Counted from the stretch's first letter, positions 37,516 to 45,974 are shown. The stretch is DNA of 64,000 nt from Ancylobacter amanitiformis (GCF_030814815.1 NZ_JAUSVR010000009.1:153655-217654); one strand, 5' to 3'. Notes: generated by a model not told the origin, from the sequence alone. Made by a program: numbers and translations.

Positions 37516-38784
37516 TCAGTTGGCAGGCGCGGCGGGTTTCGCCGGTGCCGGTGCCGTGGCCGGTGCCGTGGCATCAGCCGGCGCCGCACCGCTCGCGGGC
37601 GCGGCGGGCGCGGCATCCGCAGCCGGAGCGGCGGGCGCCGGTTGCGGATCCACCTTGGCGCCGGGCGCGGCCCGCTGGATGCCGCCAATGACCACCCGGT
37701 CCCCGGCCGCCAGGCCGGATTCGATGACCCGGTACTGACCCACGAGTTGGCCGGTCGTCACCTGCTTCTGCTCGACCACGTCGTCGGCATTGACCACCAG
37801 CACATACTTGCCCTGCTGCGCCGCACCGATGGCGGTGTCGTCGACCAGGAAGGCGTCGGCGATCTTCTCGACCGGAATGCGCACGCGCACGAACAGGCCG
37901 GGCAGCAGCGTGAGCTTGGGATTGTCGAACACGCCGCGCGCCAGCAGCGTGCCGGTCGAGGGGTCGATCTCGGGCGAGACATAGTCGAGATGGCCGGTAT
38001 GGGGGTAGTCGACACCCTCGTCCTGCAGACCGATCTCGATCGGCACCTCGTGAATCTGCTCGATGGTGCGCCCGCGCTTAGCCAGCTCGCTCTTGATGCG
38101 CAGCACCTTGTCCTCACCCACATTGAAATAGGTGTAGATCGGGTTCATCTGCACGATCGAGGCGAGCTTGGTCGGCGTGCTTTGGCCGACCAGCTGGCCG
38201 ACATCGGCGAGATGGCGGGTGACGATGCCGTCGAACGGGGCGGTCACCGTGGTGTAGCCCAGATTGATGGTGGCGATCTCGATATTGGCCTTCGCCGAAT
38301 CCACCGAGGCCTGCGCCTGGTCGCGCGACGCCCGCGCCTTGTCGACGGTGGCCTGCGAGGCGAAGTCCTGCTGGCCGAGGGTCAGCTGGCGCTGATATTC
38401 CGCCGAGGTGTTGACCAGCTGCGCATTGGCGGAGGCAAGGTCCGCCTTCGCCTGATCGAGATTGGCCTGATAGGTGTCCTGCTGGATGAGGAAGAGCCGG
38501 TCGCCCTTCTTCATCACAGCGCCGTCCTTGTAGTCGATGGCATCGAGGAAACCCTCGACACGGGCGACCAGATCGACCTGGTTGATCGAGGCAGTGTTGC
38601 CGGTGAATTCCAGATAGCGGGTCACCGATTGCTGCACCGGATTGGCGACGACCACCTTGGGCGGCGGCGGGGGAACATACTTGTTCTCCTCGCTGCACGC
38701 ACCCAGCAGCGCCGCCAGCGCCGAAATGCCGGCCATGCCGGCCCATCCGCGCCATGCACCCGACAGACGCCCGCCCGCAACCAT
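37516..38784 (-). CDS. RND efflux periplasmic adaptor, lipoprotein (AcrA/MexA type)
   Basis: 422 residues. Lipobox ALLGAC puts the lipidated Cys at position 30. Then AcrA-like domains: biotinyl-lipoyl halves (VEGFLDAIDYKDGAVMKKGD and TTVTAPFDGIVTRHLADVG) flanking a coiled-coil hairpin (about 105-170), beta-barrel, and a membrane-proximal domain. The last ~50 residues are an Ala/Pro-rich repeat-like tail that is longer than in AcrA. GGAGGGG lies 4 nt before ATG 38784. First gene of the pump operon. Confidence 0.92.
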   Translation of the reverse strand: MVAGGRLSGAWRGWAGMAGISALAALLGACSEENKYVPPPPPKVVVANPVQQSVTRYLEFTGNTASINQVDLVARVEGFLDAIDYKDGAVMKKGDRLFLIQQDTYQANLDQAKADLASANAQLVNTSAEYQRQLTLGQQDFASQATVDKARASRDQAQASVDSAKANIEIATINLGYTTVTAPFDGIVTRHLADVGQLVGQSTPTKLASIVQMNPIYTYFNVGEDKVLRIKSELAKRGRTIEQIHEVPIEIGLQDEGVDYPHTGHLDYVSPEIDPSTGTLLARGVFDNPKLTLLPGLFVRVRIPVEKIADAFLVDDTAIGAAQQGKYVLVVNADDVVEQKQVTTGQLVGQYRVIESGLAAGDRVVIGGIQRAAPGAKVDPQPAPAAPAADAAPAAPASGAAPADATAPATAPAPAKPAAPAN

Positions 38785-39466
38785 TCGACCCCTCCACGCC
38801 CAGAACCGGCGCAAAATATACCTACCGCTTCGTGATTGTCTACTTGAACATCTATTGCACCGACCCAGCGCACATGCGTCAATTATATGGGTTAATTTAA
38901 AGTACACTTTCGACATACAATCGACATGAGACAGTCTATCCCACGCTCCCCGCCCGCCCCCGGCCGCACCGCCGCGTCTAGAGCATGCCAATACGATGGC
39001 CGATCTTGAGGACACTCTCGGGTGCAGCCTCTCGATCGCAGCCGCGCGGCCACAAGGCGGCACACGCCGGTGGCGAAACATGCGCATGACAGGAAAGGCC
39101 GGCCGCGTCCCATAACGGAGACCGCATTGCACCATGCTCGCGGGCACTGCCCACCGCGAGCGCCGTCCGCACCGGCTGGCCCCTCCGCCGTCATCCGCCC
39201 CATCCACCGGACACGCGCAACGCGGCTCCCGCGAACCCGATGCCGGGGCACGGGGGGCACGGGCGCGCACGGGGGAACGACGCGCGCAGGGGGCCCGCGT
39301 CGCAGCGCCGCATGGAGGACGGCCTGCCGGTTCCGGCGCGCCCGCGCGCCGGAACCGGCAGGCCGGCGCTCGCCTCGAAAACGCGCTAGGCGACAGGCGC
39401 GGGCGAAGGTAGTGATAGGCGGCACGTCGCTCCGCGTGCTCCATGGGACCCGTCAGGGGACATCGC
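38785..39466. other. 682-bp gene-free region upstream of the RND operon
   Basis: The first ~150 bp (38800-38935) are AT-rich and should hold the promoter of the adaptor gene on the minus strand. The remainder is GC-rich with overlapping open frames on both strands that show Arg/Pro-rich, non-protein-like composition. A 21-bp perfect hairpin occupies 39320-39365. I see no gene. Confidence 0.6.
39320..39365. other. Perfect 21-bp inverted repeat with 4-nt loop
   Basis: Arms at 39320-39340 and 39345-39365 are exact reverse complements, starting CGGCCTGCCGG on the left; the loop is CCCG. No U tract follows on either strand. It lies 100 bp upstream of a secreted-protein gene. It may be a transcription terminator without a U run, a dispersed palindrome, or an RNA structure. 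Confidence 0.8.
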
Positions 39467-39814
39467 ATGAAGCCGGCTTTCGTTTTCGCTCTCCTCGCCT
39501 TGCCCGCTCTCGCGCTTGCCACGCCCGCGGGCGCGGCTGATTCGGCTCTCGTGCTGCGGCAGGGCGACATCTTCACCGACGCGGTCGGCTCGGTGATCGG
39601 CGTGGCCGTCACCAACAACTCCGCCGCCACGCTCGGCTCGGCCGTGGTGACCTGTGCCTTCACCGCCAAGGGCAAGCCGATCGGCTCCGCCAGCACGGCG
39701 ATCTACAACATCGTCCCGGGCAGCAAGGGGGAGGACCAGGTGCACCTGATCGGCGCCACGGCCGACGCCGCCACGTGCAGCATCACCGGCACCACCCCGC
39801 CCGCGGCAAACTGA
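39467..39814 (+). CDS. Small secreted protein, FxLYD-like
   Basis: 115 residues. Signal peptide MKPAFVFALLALPALALATPAG with cleavage likely near AGAAD. The mature part has VAVTNNSAATLGSAVVTCAF and PGSKGEDQVHLIG, the pattern of FxLYD/DUF3426-like domains (a beta-sandwich found in exported proteins, function unknown). GGGGA lies about 7 nt before ATG 39467. Two Cys residues could form a disulfide. Confidence 0.72.
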   Translation: MKPAFVFALLALPALALATPAGAADSALVLRQGDIFTDAVGSVIGVAVTNNSAATLGSAVVTCAFTAKGKPIGSASTAIYNIVPGSKGEDQVHLIGATADAATCSITGTTPPAAN

Positions 39815-40073
39815 CGAACCCGCCACGCAGCCACCCGCGCGGCGTGCACGCTTCTTCCCGGCGGCACGGCACCCGAGCGGAGCCCCCGGAGCGATCCGCC
39901 GTGCCGTGGCGAACAGAAAATTCGCGATGCCCACCGGAACCCGCAATCAATGCGGCTGAGAGCGCTTGCCAGCGTGGCATGCTTCGCTATATTCCGCGCC
40001 TCCTCGCCGGGAGACAGCCGACTGCGTTGCAGTCCGCAGCCGGCAGGAACCGACAGGCTCCGCGCCTGCGGCT

Positions 40074-40163
40074 GGAGGGGTGGCCGAGTGGTTGAAGGCG
40101 CACGCCTGGAAAGTGTGTATACGGGAAACCGTATCGCGGGTTCGAATCCCGCTCCCTCCGCCA
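40074..40163 (+). tRNA. tRNA-Ser (anticodon GGA)
   Basis: A 90-nt class II tRNA with encoded CCA at 40161-40163. Acceptor GGAGGGG pairs with the 3' CCCTCC segment; D-arm TGGCCGAGTGGTTGAAGGC; anticodon loop CTGGAAA with GGA at 40108-40110; long variable arm TACGGGAAACCGTA; T-arm GCGGGTTCGAATCCCGC. Decodes UCC/UCU. Its 3' end is the left boundary of the island to the right. Confidence 0.97.
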
Positions 40164-40174
40164 GTCCCGCCGAT
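40150..40174 (+). repeat. Attachment-like site A (attL candidate) at the tRNA-Ser 3' end
   Basis: The 3' 14 bases of the tRNA and the next 11 bases recur at 42401-42425 with one mismatch (24 of 25). The 12-base core CGCTCCCTCCGC also occurs at 56256-56267. Placement at a tRNA 3' end is the usual target of tyrosine integrases. Confidence 0.6.
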
Positions 40175-40313
40175 CACACGCCACCGCGCGATATTCTACG
40201 CGATGGCTATCATTCATCGCCGATTGCTGCGTAGGCCATCCAACGCGAGTTCGGACACGGTGTTCAGGACGCCCCGCACCGCAGGATTCGCCGAGTCGCG
40301 GACATTGAGGCTC

Positions 40314-40345
40314 CGCTGACGACAGCCTGTAAGCTGCCGTCAGCG
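40314..40345 (-). terminator. Hairpin after the reductase/epimerase gene
   Basis: Arms CGCTGACGACAG (40314-40325) and CTGCCGTCAGCG (40334-40345) pair over 12 positions with one mismatch; 8-nt loop. Begins 11 bp beyond the stop of the minus-strand gene. No clear U run. Confidence 0.45.
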
Positions 40346-40356
40346 AGCGTCGGCCG

Positions 40357-41262
40357 TTACGCGGCGCCGACCGTCGGCGAATAATCCATCGCTTTGAGAT
40401 CGGCGATCAGGTCTGGCCCTGTCGGCGTCCAGCCAAGCTGAGCCCGTGTCCGGTCGCTGGACGCCGGCATGTCCAGCCCTGCGAACATCGCGAGCCATCC
40501 CAAATATTTCGGCGCCTCCGCCGCGGATAGCGACACCGCCGGCAGACCGAGACCCGTGGCGACGACTTCGGCGATGGCGCGCGCCGTGATGCCTCCCTCG
40601 GCGACGGCGTGATAGCGGTCGCCCTTGTGGCCGTGGTCGAGAACGAGGGTGTAGAGCTTCGCCACGTCGAGGACATGTGCGGCTGGCCAGCGATTGGCAC
40701 CATCGCCGACATACCCCACGATGCCTTTCTCGCGCGACATCTCGATCAACGGCGTGATCAGTCCCTGCCTGCGCGTGTCATGGACCTGCGGGAGCCGCAC
40801 CACACGGACATCGACACCCGCTTCCAAAAGCGCGTTGCCGGCCTGTTCGGACGCGATCCGCGGATTGGGGTGGTCGGGGTTGAATATGGTTTCCACAGCG
40901 GGTTGCCCGGGGCCGGCATCGCCGATCCCGGTGCCCGAGGTAATGAGCAGCGGCCGGGCGGATCCCTGGAGCGCCGCGCCAAGCGCCGTGATCGCCCGCC
41001 GGTCCTTCTCGCAATTTGCCAGGAAATTGGTGAACTCGTGATCGAAAGCGGTATGGATCACGGCATCGGCCTGCTCCGCGCCGGCGCGCAGGCTGGCGAG
41101 ATCCTCGAGAGCACCGCGATGGGCCTCGGCGCCAGCGGCCGCCAGCGACCGTGCGCTGGCGTTCGAGCGAGCCAATCCCAAGACCTGATGCCCGGCGGCC
41201 AGAAGCTCGGGTATGATCCGCGAGCCGATGAAACCGGTCGCACCTGTCAAAAATACGCGCAT
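40357..41262 (-). CDS. NAD(P)-dependent epimerase/reductase (extended SDR, atypical)
   Basis: 301 residues starting MRVFLTGATGFIGSRIIPEL; TGATGFIG is the NAD(P)-binding glycine motif. The usual YxxxK is not obvious: the region where it would lie reads NPRIASEQAGNALL, as in the NAD-binding-10/YwnB-like and NmrA-like relatives seen beside transcription regulators. Probably a small-molecule reductase or redox-sensing protein rather than a sugar epimerase. GGAG is 9 nt upstream of ATG 41262. Divergent from an MmyB-type regulator across 96 bp, a common pairing in which the regulator controls the enzyme. Confidence 0.8.
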   Translation of the reverse strand: MRVFLTGATGFIGSRIIPELLAAGHQVLGLARSNASARSLAAAGAEAHRGALEDLASLRAGAEQADAVIHTAFDHEFTNFLANCEKDRRAITALGAALQGSARPLLITSGTGIGDAGPGQPAVETIFNPDHPNPRIASEQAGNALLEAGVDVRVVRLPQVHDTRRQGLITPLIEMSREKGIVGYVGDGANRWPAAHVLDVAKLYTLVLDHGHKGDRYHAVAEGGITARAIAEVVATGLGLPAVSLSAAEAPKYLGWLAMFAGLDMPASSDRTRAQLGWTPTGPDLIADLKAMDYSPTVGAA

Positions 41263-41358
41263 GGAAGTCTCCGCCGTTGTTCTGACGGGCACTTCACTCT
41301 AAATGTTTTCCTGTAAAAGTAGTGACTTTATCATGGTATAAATTTCAACAGGCTCGCC

Positions 41359-42201
41359 ATGCCCCCTGGGACGGATTCCACGCTCGGCAGCTTCCTCCGG
41401 GATCGTCGGTCGAAGATGGACCCGGCGGCATTCGGATTTGGCGGCGGGCGTCGGCGCACACCGGGATTGCGCCGGGAGGAAGTTGCCCAGCGCGCGAACA
41501 TTTCCCCCACATGGTATACTTGGCTTGAGCAGGGCAGAGGCGGCGCACCATCCGCTGACGTTCTCAACCGCATCGCAGCCGGGCTGATGCTGACCGAGCC
41601 CGAGCGCGAGCATCTTTTCATCCTCGGGCTCGGACGCCCGCCGGAAGCGAATTACAAAGGCTCCGATGAGGTAACGCCACGGCTGCAGCGCGTCCTGGAT
41701 GCATTTCCGTTCAGCCCGGCGATCATCAAGACGGCGACCTGGGACGTCGCGGCATGGAATGCAGCAGCGGCAACGCTTCTGACCGACTATGGAACGCTTC
41801 CTCGCGAGCAGCGCAATATCCTGCGTCTCATGTTTACGGATTCCCGCATGAAGGCGGCGCAGGAGGATTGGCTCAGCGTCGCCCGCCATGTCGTCGGCGC
41901 CTTCCGCGCGGATGCTGCTCGGGCCGGCGCAGGCGGGGAAATCGCGCGGTTGGTTGAGGAACTGTCGAGGCTAAGTCCGGAATTCGAGGCGCTCTGGCGC
42001 GATAACGACGTTGCCGGACATGCGGCCGGACTGAAGCGCCTTCATCATCCCGAGCACGGCCCGATCGAGCTCGAATTCTCGGTCTTCGCGGTCGATGGCC
42101 GACCAGATCTTGGGATGATCGTCTACAACCCGGCCTCTCCGGAAACGACCAAGCGTATTCAATCGTTGATGGCGCCCCCGACCGATCCCACACGTATTTG
42201 A
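41359..42201 (+). CDS. XRE-type regulator with MmyB-like ligand-binding domain
   Basis: 280 residues. N-terminal helix-turn-helix RTPGLRREEVAQRANISPTWYTWLEQGRG (about 33-61), split here only for clarity into RTPGLRREEVA and ISPTWYTWLEQGRG, followed by the MmyB/MmyX-type domain with NILRLMFTDSRMKAAQEDW and LSRLSPEFEALWRDNDV, found in regulators that bind fatty acids or similar ligands. Divergent from the reductase, so likely its repressor or activator. Second and last gene of putative element 1; ends 162 bp before the arm of site B. Confidence 0.85.
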   Translation: MPPGTDSTLGSFLRDRRSKMDPAAFGFGGGRRRTPGLRREEVAQRANISPTWYTWLEQGRGGAPSADVLNRIAAGLMLTEPEREHLFILGLGRPPEANYKGSDEVTPRLQRVLDAFPFSPAIIKTATWDVAAWNAAAATLLTDYGTLPREQRNILRLMFTDSRMKAAQEDWLSVARHVVGAFRADAARAGAGGEIARLVEELSRLSPEFEALWRDNDVAGHAAGLKRLHHPEHGPIELEFSVFAVDGRPDLGMIVYNPASPETTKRIQSLMAPPTDPTRI

Positions 42202-42791
42202 AGCAGCAGCGAACCCAACTCGCGTCTCCAACCAATGGTCCGCGTCTCACGTTGTTCACATTCAGGGCAGTCAGACTACAATCCACCAGATCCCGCCGGC
42301 GGGAAATGTCCGGAACTGCTGATCGACTGTGCCAGTTTGCCTGGGAGTCGCACAGTGCGGCGTCATGGGGCTATAGCGCACATATAGTTCTCGTCTTGGT
42401 CGCTCCCTCCGCCAGACCCGCCGATTCCCTCCATGGCGCGATATTGCCGCCGACAACCGCACACCATCCGTCGGTATGGTGAGCCGTCGCGCCTCTTGGC
42501 GGGCACGCACCATTTTGCAACCGGCGCGAGCAACGGCGGATCCATTGTGCCGACAGACCCGTCGGAAGCTGCAAAAGGCCGTCATGCATGCCCGAACGAC
42601 GGGCCGGGGCAGCGACAGACCCTATCGTTCAGCTGAAACGCTGAGGGTCCATGCAGTCAAATGGGACCAATAAGCCAGCAATACAACCAAAATAACCGCA
42701 ACATCTATAAATAACAATGAATACAAACCTCTACATTTCCTCCATCGGAAGCACGCAGGGTGCGTGCGGATAAACAACGATCGAGATTGAA
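42202..42791. other. 590-bp gene-free junction region containing site B
   Basis: Open frames here on both strands lack protein-like composition. The segment holds a CCCGCCGGCGGG palindrome near 42293, the 38-bp arm (42363-42400) and 25-bp core repeat (42401-42425) of the second attachment-like site, and then lower-GC sequence (42640-42760) that probably carries the promoter of the small secreted protein gene. No integrase remnant recognised. Confidence 0.5.
42363..42425 (+). repeat. Attachment-like site B (junction between two elements)
   Basis: Core 42401-42425 matches site A at 24 of 25 bases, and GCGCGATATT recurs at 42436 (at 40186 for A). The left arm 42363-42400 aligns without gaps to 56218-56255 at 28 of 38 positions (for example TCATGG, GTTCT, CTTG in register). 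So B shares its right side with A and its left side with C, as expected for the joint of two tandem elements. Confidence 0.6.
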
Positions 42792-43040
42792 ATGAACAAA
42801 TTCGCCTATATTCTGGCCGCTACCGCGTCTTTTTCCTATGTGGGCACCTCGGAGGCGAAACAGAATCGCTCTGAGCGTCAGGCCTGGGGGGGCATGGTGG
42901 CGAGCGAACACGTGCCGGATGGCTTGGTCCATGAGGGCGGGAACGTGACGATGACCCATCGCGTCGAGACCCTGAGCGTGGAGCCCGATATCGCGCGGCA
43001 GATCGAGGTCGACGCCCGCTCGTCGCGTATGGCGGGTTGA
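42792..43040 (+). CDS. Small exported hypothetical protein (82 aa)
   Basis: MNKFAYILAATASFSYVGTSEAKQ reads as a signal peptide with a probable cleavage after SEA. The mature part is polar (NVTMTHRVETLSVEPDIARQIEVDARSS divided by no known motif). A purine-rich GAGATTGAA precedes the ATG. No family recognised. First gene inside putative element 2. Confidence 0.45.
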   Translation: MNKFAYILAATASFSYVGTSEAKQNRSERQAWGGMVASEHVPDGLVHEGGNVTMTHRVETLSVEPDIARQIEVDARSSRMAG

Positions 43041-43375
43041 TGCCGTGCGGACGATGCCGGGCCGCCTCCGCCCGTGCATCGCGCGCCTGCCCAGCCTGAC
43101 AACGGCTCATCGTCCGGCGGAGGTCCGAACGTCGCTGTCGGAAACGTTGCTCCTCGCGATACGGCGGCAGGAGGAGCCGAGAAGGCGACGACGCAGCGGC
43201 GCCCCACATCGCGATAACCTATCCATTCCCCCTACGTTACTGGACGTGCGTATAGTAGGATACCTCGACAGTCATCCCTAGTATCTGGTCAGAGCGATCC
43301 AGCATCGCGACCGGATGAGCGCGACGTGTATTCGTCGTCTCGGAGCAGTTCTTAAAACTGCCTAGGTATGGCACA
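43041..43375. other. 335-bp gap upstream of the AraC-type gene
   Basis: No credible open frame. The last ~150 bp (43200-43375) are relatively AT-rich, with TATAGTAGGATACC and CCTAGTATC, and likely hold the promoter of the AraC-family gene. Nothing else recognised. Confidence 0.4.
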
Positions 43376-44323
43376 ATGGACACACAAGGTATATTTGAAA
43401 GGCCGGCCGAAGACGAAACTTTACTGGACCCGATCGCTTTCGGCGCTGAAGTCGCGCGTCATCGACGTCCCGTTGATGAAATGGCCCGGGTTCTGCATAC
43501 CAGCCCCCGGCAACTGGCCTCAGCGTCGGAAGGCTTCATCGCCCATTGGGCGCACAGCGCTCTGCACGATACCGTCGAGCCGATGGCCGACCATGTCGTG
43601 ATGACCTATGTCGGCACGATGCAGCGGCTGGAGCGGCGTACCGGTGGATCGACGCAGGTCGGAACGGCCGGTCCGGATACGGTGACGATCATCCCTGCGG
43701 GATCAAGCGCCCGCTGGGACATTCCCGGCCGCATGAATGTCCTTCAGCTCTATCTCCCACACGCGACGCTCGAACGTATCGCCGCCGAGGCCGAGCGCCC
43801 CCTCTCGACGTCCGTCGTGGAACGGACCGGGTTCCGCGATCCCACCACCTCGCGCCTGCTGGCCAGCGCGGCGGACGTTCTCGTAGGCAGCGACGCCCTC
43901 GACGCGCTGTTTCGCCAGCAAATCACCGAGCTCGTCGCCACCCGGATCCTGTCGGCCCACACGAGCGCCCGCACCGCACGGCGGCCGGCGACGGGAGGGC
44001 TCTCGCCCGCGGTCCTGCGGCGCGCCATCGAGCGCCTTTCCTCGGATTGCGACGCCGACGTGTCGCTGGTGGCGCTCGCGACGGACGCGCATCTTTCCCG
44101 GTTTCATTTCTGCCGCGCGTTCAAGGAGAGCACCGGCCTGTCGCCGCATGCCTGGCTCAGGCAGCACCGGCTTGCCCAGGCGATGATCCTGCTGCGCGAC
44201 ACCAACGAGGCCGTCATCTCGATTGCCGTTGCGCTTGGCTACGGCTCGCAGTCCGCCTTCGCCACCGCGTTCCGGCGGCTGACAGGCGAAACGCCAAGCC
44301 GTTGGCGCCGGCGCGCACGTTAA
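43376..44323 (+). CDS. AraC family transcriptional regulator
   Basis: 315 residues. N-terminal cupin-like region (TIIPAGSSARWDIPGRMNVLQLYLP, given in parts: TIIPAGSSARWDIPG, NVLQLYLPH) binds an unknown effector; the C-terminal ~100 residues carry two helix-turn-helix motifs (LATDAHLSRFHFCRAFKEST and AISI-type IAVALGYGSQSAFATAFRR). Such regulators commonly control an adjacent hydrolase or oxidoreductase; here the next item is a hydrolase remnant and then an Ndh-like enzyme on the same strand. Confidence 0.88.
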   Translation: MDTQGIFERPAEDETLLDPIAFGAEVARHRRPVDEMARVLHTSPRQLASASEGFIAHWAHSALHDTVEPMADHVVMTYVGTMQRLERRTGGSTQVGTAGPDTVTIIPAGSSARWDIPGRMNVLQLYLPHATLERIAAEAERPLSTSVVERTGFRDPTTSRLLASAADVLVGSDALDALFRQQITELVATRILSAHTSARTARRPATGGLSPAVLRRAIERLSSDCDADVSLVALATDAHLSRFHFCRAFKESTGLSPHAWLRQHRLAQAMILLRDTNEAVISIAVALGYGSQSAFATAFRRLTGETPSRWRRRAR

Positions 44324-44419
44324 CAGCAATCGCGCGGCAAGGACGGCAATCGCTCACGGGCACGACATGCCGCCCGGCTTTCTACTCAGGCCCGAGGAAA
44401 CCCAAACCGTGAGGCGGCC

Positions 44420-44539
44420 ATGGTCGAAGCGCATTTTACCAGCGGCACGCTCAAGGCCTATCCGAGCCTTCCGCACGGCATGTGCACGACCCAGGCGGAC
44501 CTCGTCCCGGCCGAACTGCTGGCCGTCATGACCAGCTGA
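44420..44539 (+). pseudogene. C-terminal remnant of an alpha/beta hydrolase (chloroperoxidase-like)
   Basis: A 39-codon frame whose product, LKAYPSLPHGMCTTQADLV then PAELLAVMTS, matches the last ~35 residues of non-heme chloroperoxidase/esterase proteins (family pattern: Lys-x-Tyr-Pro, catalytic His in PHGM, TTxAD, ELLAFI). The rest of the gene is absent; the 96 bp between it and the AraC stop give no matching N-terminal part. Most likely a deletion scar. No ribosome site is convincing, so translation is doubtful. Confidence 0.65.
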
Positions 44540-44642
44540 GGGCCCGCCAACTTTCCCGCCACGGACCAACGACCGCCCGCGCTGCATGGCGCGGGCCCGA
44601 CGACGCACGCTCTTTCATCCCCAACCGAACGGAGTATATCCC

Positions 44643-45848
44643 ATGCGACTTCTCATCATCGGCGCCGGTTTCGCCGGCATGTATGCCGCCCTTTCCGCCG
44701 CCCGCCTGCGCGACATCGAAGGCGTCTCGCCCGACAGGTTCCAGATCGCGCTGGTGGCGCCTGTGCCCACGCTGACGGTGCGCCCCCGTCTCTACGAGCC
44801 CCGTCCCGAAACCCTGACGGCCCCCCTTCTCGATGTCCTGGACGCTGTCGATGTGGACTATGTGCAGGGGCATGCGGAACGCGTCGACACCACCGCGAAC
44901 GAGGTGGAGATCATGACGCGCGATGGCCGGCGCAGGACGCTCGCCTATGATCGCCTCGTGCTTGCCACCGGCAGCCGGCTGTTCCGCCCCGACATTCCCG
45001 GCCTCGCCGCGCACGGCTTCAGCGTCGATACCGTCGACGATGCCATCGCCCTGGACCGCCATCTCCACGGGCTTGGCGCCCGTCCCGCGACACGGGCGCG
45101 CAACACGGTGGTCGTCGCCGGCGGAGGGTTCACCGGCATCGAGGTCGCCACCGAAATGCCGGCCCGGCTGCGGGCGATCCTCGGCGCCACGGCCGACATC
45201 CGCGTCATCATTGTGGAACGCAGCGATGCCATCGGGCACGATCTGGGCCCCGGCCCGCGGCCCATCATCGAGGAGGCACTCGACAAGACCGGCGTCGAGG
45301 CGCGCCTGACCACCGGCGTCACCGCCCTGGATGCCGCCGGCGTCATGCTTTCCAATGGCGAGCGCATCGAGGCGGAGACGGTGTTCTGGGCGGCGGGCAT
45401 GCGCGCCGCGCCGCTGACGGCGCAGATTCCGGCCGAGCGCGACAATTTCGGCCGGCTGGTCGTCGGGCGCGACCTGCGCGTGCCGGGCGTATCCAACGTG
45501 TTCGCGACCGGCGACGCGGCGAAAGCAGCGTGCGATGACGCGGGTACCATTGCCCTCATGTCCTGCCAGCACGCCACGCGGATGGGGGCGTTCGCCGGCA
45601 ACAACGCCGCCGCCGATCTGCTCGGCCTGCCGACCATGACCTATCACCAGAAGGCCTATGTGACCTGCCTCGATCTCGGTTCGGCCGGCGCGCTGTTCAC
45701 CCGCGGCTGGGACCGAAAGGTCGCGTTCGTCGGCGCCGAGGCGAAGAAGATGAAGCAGGACATCAATACGATCTGGATCTATCCGCCCAAGGCCGAGCGC
45801 GCGGCAGCGCTGGCCTCCGCCGATCCGGCGCGCGTCACCGACCTCTGA
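44643..45848 (+). CDS. FAD-dependent NAD(P)H dehydrogenase, Ndh/NDH-2-like
   Basis: 401 residues. FAD site LLIIGAGFAGMYAALSAA at the N-terminus, NAD(P)H site VVVAGGGFTGIEVATE near 160, and the second FAD motif VFATGDAA near 300. Matches type II NADH:quinone oxidoreductase/pyridine nucleotide-disulfide oxidoreductases. Lacks a clear C-terminal membrane amphipath, so a soluble reductase is possible. GGAG-like purines precede ATG 44643. Follows the hydrolase remnant by about 100 bp and may be the surviving target of the AraC regulator. Confidence 0.83.
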   Translation: MRLLIIGAGFAGMYAALSAARLRDIEGVSPDRFQIALVAPVPTLTVRPRLYEPRPETLTAPLLDVLDAVDVDYVQGHAERVDTTANEVEIMTRDGRRRTLAYDRLVLATGSRLFRPDIPGLAAHGFSVDTVDDAIALDRHLHGLGARPATRARNTVVVAGGGFTGIEVATEMPARLRAILGATADIRVIIVERSDAIGHDLGPGPRPIIEEALDKTGVEARLTTGVTALDAAGVMLSNGERIEAETVFWAAGMRAAPLTAQIPAERDNFGRLVVGRDLRVPGVSNVFATGDAAKAACDDAGTIALMSCQHATRMGAFAGNNAAADLLGLPTMTYHQKAYVTCLDLGSAGALFTRGWDRKVAFVGAEAKKMKQDINTIWIYPPKAERAAALASADPARVTDL

Positions 45849-45864
45849 AGGCGGACACGAAAGC

Positions 45865-45894
45865 CCGTCCGGTGAAAGCGGGTTCACCGGACGG
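45865..45894 (+). terminator. Hairpin terminator after the Ndh-like gene
   Basis: Perfect 12-bp arms CCGTCCGGTGAA (45865-45876) and TTCACCGGACGG (45883-45894), 6-nt loop, 17 bp past the stop. A weak T-rich stretch (GGTTTTGTCC) follows about 7 bp later. Confidence 0.7.
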
Positions 45895-45914
45895 TCTCCA
45901 GGTTTTGTCCTTAC

Positions 45915-45958
45915 GCATTTTCTTCGCGCGAACCGGAACCCACTTCGCTCGAAAATGC
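45915..45958. repeat. Dispersed palindromic repeat typical of Hyphomicrobiales
   Basis: GCATTTTC at 45915-45922 and its complement GAAAATGC at 45951-45958 enclose TTCGCGCGAACCGG and CCACTTCGCTC. From memory, this AGCATTTTC...GAACCGG..CCACTTCGCTCGAAAATGCT pattern (shown here in pieces) is a high-copy intergenic repeat in many Hyphomicrobiales genomes. Only one copy was noticed in this window. Confidence 0.6.
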
Positions 45959-45974
45959 TCTATCGATGCGCGGG

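Larger units (their letters stand above)
40150..42400. mobile_element. Putative tRNA-Ser-inserted element 1 (about 2.25 kb, no recombinase)
   Basis: Bounded by site A at the tRNA 3' end and site B. Contents: a reductase/epimerase gene and a divergent MmyB-type regulator, nothing else. Its first ~45 bp (25-bp core repeat plus a shared GCGCGATATT at 40186) resemble the start of element 2, and its last 38 bp resemble the end of element 2. No integrase, excisionase or transposase is visible, so it is either a passenger cassette moved in trans or a deletion remnant. Confidence 0.45.

Noticed and set aside
38938..39440. Several short open frames upstream of the secreted-protein gene
   Set aside because: Arg/Pro/Ala-rich translations in all frames, no ribosome sites, interrupted by the 21-bp hairpin.
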